Shown here: in pieces, positions 1-6,496 of the stretch
Layout of the letters: the number at the start of each line of letters is the position of its first letter
Numbering within the stretch: the first letter of the stretch is position 1
Assembly: GCA_016926925.1 (NCBI GenBank)
Contig: JAFGNQ010000019.1
Span: forward strand, 1 to 11,431
Direction of reading: 5' to 3'
DNA: 11,431 nucleotides
Origin: Candidatus Aminicenantota bacterium
Lineage (GTDB): Bacteria > Acidobacteriota > Aminicenantia > Aminicenantales > Aminicenantaceae
The notes under the pieces: generated by a model
Seen by the model: only the letters and a program-made list of their open reading frames with translations
What the model was told of the DNA's origin: nothing
Databases searched by the model: none
Position numbers and translations under genes: made by a program

Positions 1-1154
1 CCAGGCACAATATAGCTCATTGGATCGGATGAATCCCGGGTGATTTTTTTGTAGGGGATAGGATCATACTCATCCGCGATCTCTCCGACAACCTCTTCAA
101 CGATATCCTCAACCGTCACCAACCCCGAAACGCCGCCATACTCATCCAGGATTACAGCCATATGCTGCTTTTTCTTGTTCATCTCTCTCATCAGGGACCC
201 GATGTCTCTCGTTTTATAAACAAAAAAAGGCGGTCTTATAAGCGTATTTTTATGCTCCGGGTTGAGTGCCCCCAAAATATCCTGATTGGTGAGGAATTCG
301 TCAAGGCTGAGCTCTTCCAAACTTTTTTTCCCCAGCTTATCCACCTTTGTTCGCTTCCAGCGCGGCAGGTCTTTGACGTTAAATATTCCACAGATATTGT
401 CGATCTCGTTACGATACACAGGAAGTCTTGAGTGACCGGCGCTTTTAGCCTTATTAAAGGCTGTCTTTATGGTCTCCGATACTTCGACGCACCGCATTTG
501 GGTACGGGGAGTCATGACTTCTCTGACCCGGGTATCCTGGAGATCAAAAATGTTGTACAAAAGCTCTCCTTCTTTCGGACTCAGAGCCCCGGATTCTTCC
601 GTTGCTCTTACGGAGGCTTTGATCTCCTCACTCGTGATCGGCGTTTTATCAACCACGCTGCGGACTCCAAAAAACGGCAAGAGTATGTCCGTAAAAAGCC
701 TCAATATTTTCCGAAAAGGGAAAATGATTTGAGAGAAGAGCCATAAGGGCGAGGCGACTGATCTGGATAATTTGACGGAGTGCTTGACGGCGAACGTCTT
801 GGGTGTAATCTCCCCGAAGATCAAAAGCACGAGTGTTTGGCTGAGAATGGCAGCAACATAAGCAACCGCAGCGTTCTTTCCCTTAAAGATATTGTTATAA
901 ATGAGGGAGCCTGTAATGCTCACAAAAGCCATGTTGACGAGCGTGTTTCCAAAGAGAACCGAGATGAAGAGCCGCCTGGGTTCGTCCAAAAAGCGAACAA
1001 TCGCTTTTGAACTCTTCCGTTTGTCTTTGCGGATTCTGAGGATTTGAATTTTAGAAAGTGCGGACAGGGCTGTCTCCGTGCTCGAAAAAAAAGCAGAGCA
1101 TAGAAGCAACAGAGTGATGCCGAGGAGCGTGAACGCCATATCCGAGAGGCTCAT
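1..1154 (-). CDS. HlyC/CorC-family membrane protein with DUF21 and CBS domains (partial, C-terminus off the left edge)
   Basis: This frame is open from an ATG at 1154 to the left edge, giving 384 codons without a stop. Residues 1-170 form a DUF21 (CNNM-type) membrane domain, with hydrophobic segments near 7-24, 62-85, 95-114 and 133-160 and the family signatures SSTETALSA (24-32) and FGEITPKT (113-120). A CBS-domain pair follows: VREVMTPRTQM (210-220), SRLPVYRNEIDNICGIFNVKDL (242-263, described by position), then ILDEYGGVSGLVTVEDIVEE (335-354). The C-terminal CorC/HlyC domain would lie beyond the window. Family members are inner-membrane proteins linked to Mg2+/Co2+ transport; the 'hemolysin' name is historical. 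The start is supported by GGAAGG about 6 bases upstream. The gene is divergent from glgC, with no obvious functional link to its neighbours. The family call is secure; the transported ion is not visible. Confidence 0.93.
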   Translation of the reverse strand, partial: MSLSDMAFTLLGITLLLLCSAFFSSTETALSALSKIQILRIRKDKRKSSKAIVRFLDEPRRLFISVLFGNTLVNMAFVSITGSLIYNNIFKGKNAAVAYVAAILSQTLVLLIFGEITPKTFAVKHSVKLSRSVASPLWLFSQIIFPFRKILRLFTDILLPFFGVRSVVDKTPITSEEIKASVRATEESGALSPKEGELLYNIFDLQDTRVREVMTPRTQMRCVEVSETIKTAFNKAKSAGHSRLPVYRNEIDNICGIFNVKDLPRWKRTKVDKLGKKSLEELSLDEFLTNQDILGALNPEHKNTLIRPPFFVYKTRDIGSLMREMNKKKQHMAVILDEYGGVSGLVTVEDIVEEVVGEIADEYDPIPYKKITRDSSDPMSYIVP

Positions 1155-1174
1155 GAAATGTCCTTCCCGCACAA

Positions 1175-1203
1175 GATATACCACAGTGACCAGGTGGGGT
1201 CAA
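1175..1203 (-). promoter_or_regulatory. Candidate sigma-70 promoter for the HlyC/CorC-family gene
   Basis: On the minus strand, TTGACC (1203-1198, 5/6 match to the -35 consensus) is followed after exactly 17 bases by TATATC (1180-1175, 4/6 match to the -10). Transcription would start near 1168, just before the GGAAGG ribosome-binding site and the ATG at 1154, giving a very short leader. This is sequence matching only. Confidence 0.45.
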
Positions 1204-1277
1204 TTCAATGCCTGCGGCATGGGATGCCTATACCATTCCACTTGGATGGAACCCATGACTCAGTACCTTCCTTAACG

Positions 1278-1370
1278 ACCTTGATTCGAGCGGATGGAAT
1301 CGGCCCTCGAGGATGGGCGGAAGCTGTTTTGGAGATCCTGAATCACTACAATGAAACAAAAGAAATCGCC
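1278..1370 (+). pseudogene. Possible remnant of an isocitrate/isopropylmalate dehydrogenase N-terminus
   Basis: In the intergenic region, one frame reads TLIRADGIGPRGWAEAVLEI from 1278, followed by LNHYNETKEIA and a stop at 1371-1373. The beta-decarboxylating dehydrogenase family typically begins with T-L-I-P-G-D-G-I-G-P-E followed by an A-V-x-x-I-L helix. TLI, DGIGP, AV and IL keep that spacing, but the Pro-Gly after TLI is Arg-Ala and the Glu after GP is Arg. The frame extends back to an ATG at 1158, but that part resembles nothing and overlaps the divergent promoter and ribosome-binding site of the HlyC/CorC-family gene. The rest of such an enzyme (about 330 residues) is absent. It could be a decayed fragment or a chance match in a short open frame. 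Confidence 0.28.
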
Positions 1371-1479
1371 TGATTCAGGAGATTATCACCTCGATACTTT
1401 TAAATCTGCGCAGTAATATGAATTGATTGAGGAGCCAGGATGCGGATATCGTTGTTTTCCCGGTAAATTTTGTTAACGA

Positions 1480-1508
1480 CTGATTTTGATATCGATTTCG
1501 TATATAAT
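1480..1508 (+). promoter_or_regulatory. Candidate sigma-70 promoter for glgC
   Basis: A perfect -10 hexamer TATAAT lies at 1503-1508. The -35 position 17 bases upstream is poor (CTGATT, 1480-1485), so only the -10 is well supported. The implied start near 1515 precedes the AGGGAG ribosome-binding site at about 1521-1526 and the ATG at 1535. This supports the 1535 start over an upstream in-frame TTG at 1508 that overlaps the -10. Confidence 0.5.
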
Positions 1509-1534
1509 TGATTCAGAATTCAGGGAGTCTTAGC

Positions 1535-2812
1535 ATGGTCGATGTCGTAACAAGCATAATGGCGGGGGGAGCCGGCAGCCGCCTTTATCCGCTGACGGAA
1601 AAACGAAGCAAGCCCGCAGTTCCCATAGCCGGCAGGTTTCGCCTTATCGACATCCCCATCAGCAATTGTATCCATTCGGGCCTTCGTAAGATTTTCATCC
1701 TCACACAATACAGCACGGAATCGCTTCACCGCCATATCTTCACCACTTATCGATTTGATGCCTTCACCAAGGACTTCATTACCATCCTATCAGCACAGCA
1801 GACCTCTGATAGCAAAGATTGGTACCAAGGAACAGCCGATGCTGTCAGACAGAACCTCCATTTTCTAAAAGGCCGGGGAGATTTGGTGCTGATTCTATCC
1901 GGTGATCATCTCTATCGAATGGACTATCAAAATTTTATAGCCTTTCATCTGAAAAAAAAGGCGGATATCAGCATATCGGTTTATCCCGTTGCCAGAACTC
2001 AAGCTCCCGATTTAGGCATCATGAAAGTGAACGGCCTGGCTCAGATCAAAGAGTTCCTGGAGAAGCCGAAAAAGCCTGAAGAACTGAAAAACATGGAGGT
2101 CCCTCAGAAAGTCCTTCAAAAATTCTTAGCCCATCCCTCTGACAGAACCCATCTTGCCTCGATGGGCATCTACATTTTCAAGTGGAAAGTTCTTGTCGAC
2201 CTCTTGCACAACACGGCGTTCGAAGACTTCGGCCGGGAGGTTATCCCGTATGCCATCCAGGAAAAAAAGGTCTTCGCCTATTTTTTCGACGGATACTGGG
2301 AAGACATCGGAACCATACGGAGCTTTTTCGACGTCCATATCGAGCTGACACAACCTCTTCCGAAATTCAATTTCTACGATGAAAACAAGCCGATCTTCAG
2401 CCGCGCCCGCTTCCTCCCAGGATCAAAGATTCTATCATCAGAGGTCCATCATTCCATCCTCTGCGAGGGCAGCATCATCAACAGGTCGAAAATCGTGCAT
2501 TCCATCATTGGCATCCGTTCCCGGATCGGAGAAAATTGTTCTTTAGAACGAACGATTGTCATGGGTGCCGACTATTTCGAATCGGATGCAGAGATTTTGG
2601 AAAACATAAAAAATGGGGTGCCCAAAATAGGAATCGGGAACGACTGTGATATCCGCAACGCCATTATCGATAAAAACGCTCGCATCGGAAACGGCGTAAA
2701 ACTCGTGAACATCCAGAACATTACGGAGAAAACGGAAGCGCACTATATGATCAGGGAGGGAATTATCGTTATCCCTAAAAACTCGGTCATTCCAGACGGC
2801 ACGGTCATTTAA
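1535..2812 (+). CDS. glgC: Glucose-1-phosphate adenylyltransferase (ADP-glucose pyrophosphorylase), plant/cyanobacterial type
   Basis: This 425-residue enzyme makes ADP-glucose from glucose-1-phosphate and ATP, the committed step of bacterial glycogen synthesis, in the cytoplasm. The N-terminal nucleotidyltransferase domain has the pyrophosphorylase loop GGAGSRLYPLT (11-21; Ser where most members have Thr), KPAVPIAGRFRLIDIPISN (26-44), WYQGTADAVRQN (96-107), the metal-binding SGDHLYRMDY (122-131) and the sugar-phosphate site EFLEKP (173-178, Lys177). WEDIGTIRSFFDVHIELT (255-272) leads into a left-handed beta-helix with hexapeptide-like repeats (about 295-425), ending VIPDGTVI. The DCDIRNAIIDKNARIG stretch (370-385) and this C-terminus resemble cyanobacterial and plant enzymes more than E. 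coli GlgC. Length is normal. The ATG at 1535 is chosen because AGGGAG lies about 8 bases upstream; the longer frame would need a TTG at 1508. No other glycogen gene is visible. It converges on the sigma-54 activator gene. Confidence 0.95.
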   Translation: MVDVVTSIMAGGAGSRLYPLTEKRSKPAVPIAGRFRLIDIPISNCIHSGLRKIFILTQYSTESLHRHIFTTYRFDAFTKDFITILSAQQTSDSKDWYQGTADAVRQNLHFLKGRGDLVLILSGDHLYRMDYQNFIAFHLKKKADISISVYPVARTQAPDLGIMKVNGLAQIKEFLEKPKKPEELKNMEVPQKVLQKFLAHPSDRTHLASMGIYIFKWKVLVDLLHNTAFEDFGREVIPYAIQEKKVFAYFFDGYWEDIGTIRSFFDVHIELTQPLPKFNFYDENKPIFSRARFLPGSKILSSEVHHSILCEGSIINRSKIVHSIIGIRSRIGENCSLERTIVMGADYFESDAEILENIKNGVPKIGIGNDCDIRNAIIDKNARIGNGVKLVNIQNITEKTEAHYMIREGIIVIPKNSVIPDGTVI

Positions 2813-4215
2813 AAAAGAGGTTTGAATTCTTCCTTTCGAAGCCCGTACTTTTTCATCAATTTGTGCAACTGCCGCGTGGATATGCCCGCGGTTCTGGCGG
2901 AATCTTTTATGCGTCCCTTGCGCTCAGCCAGCAGGATTTTGAGATAACGCTTTTCAATGTCGTCCACAGCCTTCTGTCTCACGCCGGCTAAAGTCAAGCT
3001 TGTATCTGCTGTAACTTCGACCAAAGACGGGTCTGCCTCGAAAAGCTCGGCCGGAAAACCCTCCTTAGTCAAAACCGACGAACTTTCCAATATATAAGCC
3101 CGTTCAATCAGGTTCTCCAATTCTCTGATGTTTCCCGGCCATTCGTACTGAAGAAAAGCCTCCATGACTCGAGGTTGAACGGCAAGAATATCCTTAGCAT
3201 GAAGCCTGTTTATTTTTTTCAGGATCATCCGGCAGATATGAGGAATATCATCCCTCCTCTCTCTTAGGGGAGGTATTTCGATAGGAAAAACATTCAACCG
3301 ATAATAGAGATCCTTTCTGAATTTCCCTTCATCGCACATGCCTTCCAAATGCGTATTCGTAGCTGTGATGATCCGGACGTCCGCAGTAATGAGTTCGTCT
3401 CCTCCCACCCGCTGAAAAGTCTGATCTTGAAGAATCTGTAAAAGTTTTATCTGCGCAGACGGTGAAATCGTTCCAATCTCGTCAAGAAAAATCGTCCCCC
3501 CTTTGGCTATCTCAAATTTTCCCAGCCTTCTGCGGTCGGCTCCGGTGAAGGAGCCTTTTTCATGCCCGAAGAGATCGCTCTCAAGAAGAGTATCGGGAAT
3601 GGCCCCGCAGTGTACCGTGATGAAAGAATTGTTGCAGCGATGACTGTGACGATGAATGAGGTTGGCCAACACCCCCTTTCCGGTACCAGTCTCGCCCTGG
3701 AGTAAAACCGTACTCCTGGTAGGAGCCACAGCTTGGATTTTTTCGAATACATTTTGCATCGCAGGACTTTTCGTCTGAATAAAATCCAGGTCGTCGGAGT
3801 GCCAGAATTGAGCTCTGAGATAGTCGAGTTCAGACTCCATGATCTTGTACTCTTGAATGCTGTTGATGATGAATATCAGCTCTTCCGAGTCCAGAGGGTA
3901 TGTGAGATATGTATTCGCTCCCGCTTTGACGGCTTTCACCGCCTCTCTCAGCAGCTCTTGTTTGCACAGCACTACAATCTCAAGAGTGGGATAGAGGTCC
4001 CAAAAAGGCAAAAAAGAATCTCGATATTCATTTTTACTTTCCGATTCAAGGAGGACTTCAATGTCAATAAATATAAAATCATAGCGCTTTTTCTGAAGAG
4101 CGGCTAAAGCAGAGCTTTTATCGTCCGATTGAGCTATGGAGTACTGTCGGGGTAAGGAAGAGCGGAATGTTTGGAAAGCTCCTTCTACCTTTGAAACGAA
4201 AAGAATGGAATTCAT
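2809..4215 (-). CDS. Sigma-54-dependent transcriptional activator (NtrC family) with a degenerate receiver domain
   Basis: This 468-residue protein has the three-part NtrC layout. Residues 1-125 look like a receiver fold with Asp51 in YDFIFIDIEVLL, but the usual acidic pair after strand 1 is missing (LFVSKVEG), the conserved Thr/Ser position reads VVLCK, and the conserved Lys is Tyr in TYLTYPL (102-108). The AAA+ domain (about 145-375) is intact: Walker A GETGTGKG (174-181), GSFTGA (221-226, the sigma-54 contact loop, Ser for the usual first Ala), Walker B GGTIFLDEIG (239-248), FRKDLYYRLNVF (299-310) and WPGNIRELENL (359-369). A Fis-type helix-turn-helix ends the protein (about 436-460). It should remodel sigma-54 RNA polymerase from upstream enhancers. 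Three sigma-54-type promoters lie nearby. No sensor kinase gene is present, and the altered receiver suggests control by something other than phosphotransfer. The start has only a weak ribosome-binding site (GAAAGAG). Confidence 0.95.
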   Translation of the reverse strand: MNSILFVSKVEGAFQTFRSSLPRQYSIAQSDDKSSALAALQKKRYDFIFIDIEVLLESESKNEYRDSFLPFWDLYPTLEIVVLCKQELLREAVKAVKAGANTYLTYPLDSEELIFIINSIQEYKIMESELDYLRAQFWHSDDLDFIQTKSPAMQNVFEKIQAVAPTRSTVLLQGETGTGKGVLANLIHRHSHRCNNSFITVHCGAIPDTLLESDLFGHEKGSFTGADRRRLGKFEIAKGGTIFLDEIGTISPSAQIKLLQILQDQTFQRVGGDELITADVRIITATNTHLEGMCDEGKFRKDLYYRLNVFPIEIPPLRERRDDIPHICRMILKKINRLHAKDILAVQPRVMEAFLQYEWPGNIRELENLIERAYILESSSVLTKEGFPAELFEADPSLVEVTADTSLTLAGVRQKAVDDIEKRYLKILLAERKGRIKDSARTAGISTRQLHKLMKKYGLRKEEFKPLF

Positions 4216-4251
4216 CGCTCTTTCAGGAAAATTACTTTATATTTCAGAGGG

Positions 4252-4260
4252 ATTATATCA
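4252..4260 (-). promoter_or_regulatory. Extended -10 promoter element upstream of the activator gene
   Basis: On the minus strand TGATATAAT combines a perfect TATAAT (4257-4252) with the upstream TG of an extended -10. No good -35 is seen at 17 bases. Transcription would start near 4245, about 30 bases before the ATG at 4215. This would give the activator a basal sigma-70 transcript in addition to any read-through from the sigma-54 promoter of the gene upstream. Confidence 0.45.
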
Positions 4261-4322
4261 CAAATCAAAACACGCGGGATACGATTATTGAAAGGAAGGA
4301 CGCTCTATAAGTGCATTGTTTT

Positions 4323-4628
4323 TCAGGAATGGCGATTCAATTCGGGAGAGGCGTTCGAGGGAAAGGAGAGAGCCACCGGACATCTTTCTACCTCTTTGAT
4401 TACAATACATTTGACACCCCGTATGTCCTTAAAGCGTCCTGTAACCTGGACTAATTCATGAAGATAGCCGAACAACGCCATTCCTTTGGAATCATTGCAG
4501 ATGAGGTACTCTTCCTCTCCATGAGTAGAAATCGAAATAGCTACGACGTTGCCTCCGGAATCCCATCTTGCAGGAAGAATAATGCCTTTCAGGCCTTCCA
4601 ATCCTTTCTCAACCTTTGTTCGATTCAT
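4323..4628 (-). CDS. Small protein of unknown function, possibly OB-fold-like
   Basis: This is a 101-residue protein with no family that I recognise with certainty. The core (about 7-80) alternates beta-strand-like segments: GLKGIILPARWD (11-22), GNVVAISISTHGEEEYLIC (26-44), LVQVTGRFKD (59-68) and CIVIKEVE (74-81). That pattern, with an invariant-looking W-D-x-x-G-N turn, suggests a small beta-barrel; this is inference from the pattern only. No signal peptide or membrane segment is seen. The frame stays open to an ATG at 4763 (146 codons), but the ATG at 4628 is preferred because a sigma-54-type promoter at 4663-4679 would start transcription near 4652, inside the longer version. The ribosome-binding site is poor for every candidate start. 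The gene is followed 107 bases later by the activator gene in the same direction, without an intervening hairpin terminator, so read-through could feed activator expression. Confidence 0.6.
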   Translation of the reverse strand: MNRTKVEKGLEGLKGIILPARWDSGGNVVAISISTHGEEEYLICNDSKGMALFGYLHELVQVTGRFKDIRGVKCIVIKEVERCPVALSFPSNASPELNRHS

Positions 4629-4662
4629 CTTAAAAAGTGTCTTTTCTCTGGAATGCATTATC

Positions 4663-4679
4663 AGCATTAATCGTGCCAA
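4663..4679 (-). promoter_or_regulatory. Sigma-54 (-24/-12) promoter upstream of the small minus-strand gene
   Basis: The minus strand reads TTGGCACGATTAATGCT (4679-4663). The sigma-54 consensus is TGGCACG-N4-TTGCW; the only mismatch is A for the first T of TTGC. GG (4677-4676) and GC (4665-4664) are separated by exactly 10 bases. Transcription would start near 4652, 24 bases before the ATG at 4628. Confidence 0.75.
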
Positions 4680-4733
4680 TTCAAAACGGAACAGGCCCTC
4701 AATGATGACATGTTTCTCGATAAGACGACAGCC

Positions 4734-4844
4734 GGACAATTGTCCCGAGAGAGCAGCCCACATGTTAAATCAAACCCGGTTGAAAGAAATGAGAACCAGA
4801 CCGAATCGGTCAAACAATGGAGCACCAGAACTCCGAGTTCCGCT
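4734..4844. promoter_or_regulatory. Cluster of dyads between two divergent sigma-54 promoters: candidate enhancer region
   Basis: Three perfect dyads sit in this stretch: GGACAATTGTCC (4734-4745), GACCGAATCGGTC (4799-4811) and GAACTCCGAGTTC (4828-4840), with a shorter AACCCGGTT at 4773-4781. The last two have centres 29 bases apart. The third is embedded in AGAACT-N6-TCCGCT (4827-4844), which matches the repeated element AGAACT-N6-TCCGAT found upstream of the third sigma-54 promoter. The cluster is about 60-240 bases from each flanking promoter, a usual distance for activator binding. The dyads differ in sequence, so not all need bind the same protein. The 388 bases from 4629 to 5016 hold no convincing gene; the open frames crossing them have no family resemblance or clear ribosome-binding sites. 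Confidence 0.45.
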
Positions 4845-4978
4845 ATTACTCTGATTGTTCCGCACAAAGCAGCCCGTGCTATAAAGCCCATACCAAAAAA
4901 GCGGACTTTCGGTCACGATTTGAAAATATCTTCTCTAAGCATCTCCGAAAAACTGCAAAATTCGCTGAAACTGTGTCA

Positions 4979-4995
4979 TTGGCACATTTTTCGCT
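4979..4995 (+). promoter_or_regulatory. Sigma-54 (-24/-12) promoter upstream of the glycosyltransferase gene
   Basis: The plus strand reads TTGGCACATTTTTCGCT, with GG (4981-4982) and GC (4993-4994) exactly 10 bases apart. The -24 element TTGGCAC is perfect; the -12 element is TCGCT instead of TTGCW. The implied start near 5006 lies 11 bases before the ATG at 5017, giving a very short leader that matches the lack of a strong ribosome-binding site there. It closely resembles the site at 8423-8439. Confidence 0.7.
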
Positions 4996-5016
4996 TATTC
5001 ATGCTACTTAAGAATA

Positions 5017-6390
5017 ATGACACATCTCTCGCTTACATTAGAAAAGTCCGTTCCCCGGAGAAACCTCGGGCTGGTCTTCCCGTCTATTGAAAAAAAGGAT
5101 TTCCTGCTGGCACTGATGATCGCGGTTTTCAGCATCGGAGTGCTGGCATTGTCTCTCAAGTTCCAAGTATTTGACATCTGGAAGGACTTTCTGACGTCTA
5201 CAAAATTTTTGAAGTTCTCTACATATTTTCTCATCCCATCGTCCATCGTCATGACGGTAGGATTGCTCTTTCGGACTATCCTCTGGATTCGATACAAGCC
5301 AGTGATACCTAGAGAAAACACGATTTGGCCATCGATCTCGGTCATTATGCCCGCTCTGAATGAGGAGGATTCCATCCTTGAATCGATCGAATCCATATTT
5401 GCCAGCCATTACCCCAAAGATAGACTCGAGGTCATAGCCATCAACGACGGTTCTACTGATTCAACGCTGCAAAAAATGATGGATGCCAAAAAAAGACACA
5501 AAGATCATTGCCAAGTGATCCATTTCCCAAAGAACATGGGCAAGAGAACCGCCATCTACAGAGGTGTGAAGATCGCAAAAGGCGAAATGATCGTAACCGT
5601 TGATACGGACAGCCGGATCGATCCCAACGCTCTGCGCAACATCGTTGTCCCCCTTTTACAAGACAAGAAATGCGGTGCTGTGGCCGGAAGGGTCGAAGTC
5701 TGGAACAGGAAAGACACCCTCCTCACACGAATGCTCTCTGTTCGCTACTCTCTCTCCTTCAATTTCGGCCGCGCTTATCAGAGCGTTTTCGGCACAGTTT
5801 TATGTTGTCCCGGTGCTCTCACGGCCTACAGGAAGGATATCGTTTTAAAGTTTCTCGACGATTGGAAAAACCAGAAATTTCTGAATTCTGAATGCACTTA
5901 CGGAGAAGACAGAGCCCTGACAACCCTCATTCTGAAATCAGGTTTCATGACAAGATTTCAATCCAACGCCGTCGTTTTCACAAGGGTTCCTGCACGCTTT
6001 AAGAAAATGGTCAAAATGTACATACGCTGGAACCGGAGCTGCTTTAGAGAAACCGTGCTCTTCTCCAGATTCATGTTTTCCAAATACAGAAATCGAAACC
6101 GTGCCCTTCCCTTGATAGATTTTTTCTTCTTGAATATTATCTACCCATTTCACCTGTTTGCGTTCGGAATCATTATTTATTCTTTCGCTGCACAACCTGT
6201 CCTGTTTCTTCGCCACCTCTCATTCATCATTCTCGGATCGTTCTTCCTATCCCTATATTATCTGCGCAGTCAAAAGAATATCGTTTTTCTCTATGGGATC
6301 CCTTATGGACTCCTCACGGCTCTATGCCTATGGTGGATTTTTCCTTTTGCCGTTTTTTCGGTCAGGAGCAAGTCATGGATGACCCGCTAG
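5017..6390 (+). CDS. Membrane glycosyltransferase family 2, hyaluronan/chitin-synthase-like
   Basis: This 457-residue integral membrane protein is likely to polymerise or transfer sugars from nucleotide-sugar donors at the cytoplasmic face and may pass the product through its own membrane segments. Hydrophobic segments lie near 28-48 and 70-91, then at least three after residue 370. The catalytic GT-A domain has SVIMPALNEED (108-118), AINDGSTDST with Asp144 (141-150), the DxD-type VDTDS (195-199), CCPGALTAYR (263-272), GEDRALTT with the predicted base Asp298 (296-303) and IRWNRSCFRE (336-345). The order and the RWNRSxFRE segment resemble streptococcal HasA-type synthases. The usual Q-(Q/R)-x-R-W of processive enzymes reads MYIRW (334-338). 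The product cannot be named from sequence. A sigma-54 promoter lies just upstream, and the lipoprotein gene follows after 106 bases, probably in one operon. Confidence 0.88.
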   Translation: MTHLSLTLEKSVPRRNLGLVFPSIEKKDFLLALMIAVFSIGVLALSLKFQVFDIWKDFLTSTKFLKFSTYFLIPSSIVMTVGLLFRTILWIRYKPVIPRENTIWPSISVIMPALNEEDSILESIESIFASHYPKDRLEVIAINDGSTDSTLQKMMDAKKRHKDHCQVIHFPKNMGKRTAIYRGVKIAKGEMIVTVDTDSRIDPNALRNIVVPLLQDKKCGAVAGRVEVWNRKDTLLTRMLSVRYSLSFNFGRAYQSVFGTVLCCPGALTAYRKDIVLKFLDDWKNQKFLNSECTYGEDRALTTLILKSGFMTRFQSNAVVFTRVPARFKKMVKMYIRWNRSCFRETVLFSRFMFSKYRNRNRALPLIDFFFLNIIYPFHLFAFGIIIYSFAAQPVLFLRHLSFIILGSFFLSLYYLRSQKNIVFLYGIPYGLLTALCLWWIFPFAVFSVRSKSWMTR

Positions 6391-6469
6391 AGCTGTTCTC
6401 CCCGGGAATATCTCATCGAGATGCCAACCGGATTTTCAGGTCGTTAACCCCCCTGACTCAAGATTCGAA

Positions 6470-6481
6470 CCCGGATCCGGG
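6470..6481. other. 12-bp palindrome in the gap between the glycosyltransferase and lipoprotein genes
   Basis: CCCGGATCCGGG is a perfect palindrome 15 bases before the ATG at 6497. As RNA it could form a four-pair stem with a GATC loop near the ribosome-binding region. No T-run follows, so it is not an intrinsic terminator. The rest of 6391-6496 shows no promoter or gene that I can support. Confidence 0.3.
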
Positions 6482-6496
6482 ACAATTCCCAGCCGA

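Noticed and set aside
1508..1534. Upstream TTG start for glgC, adding nine residues
   Set aside because: The TTG begins inside the -10 hexamer and has no ribosome-binding site; the ATG at 1535 has AGGGAG at good spacing and matches the family N-terminus.
1995..2012. AGAACT-N6-CCCGAT, a near match to the candidate enhancer motif
   Set aside because: It lies inside the conserved coding sequence of glgC and is explained by the protein; it is kept only as a warning about the motif's specificity.
4710..5090. 126-codon plus-strand open frame across the divergent control region
   Set aside because: It overlaps both the small minus-strand gene's upstream region and the real start of the glycosyltransferase, carries the promoter and dyads, and shows no family features.
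6440..6490. GATTCGAACCCGG, which resembles the complement of a tRNA T-arm (GGTTCGAATC)
   Set aside because: The flanking bases on the minus strand do not form a proper T-stem, and no acceptor, D or anticodon arm can be built, so this is not a tRNA or a convincing attachment site.
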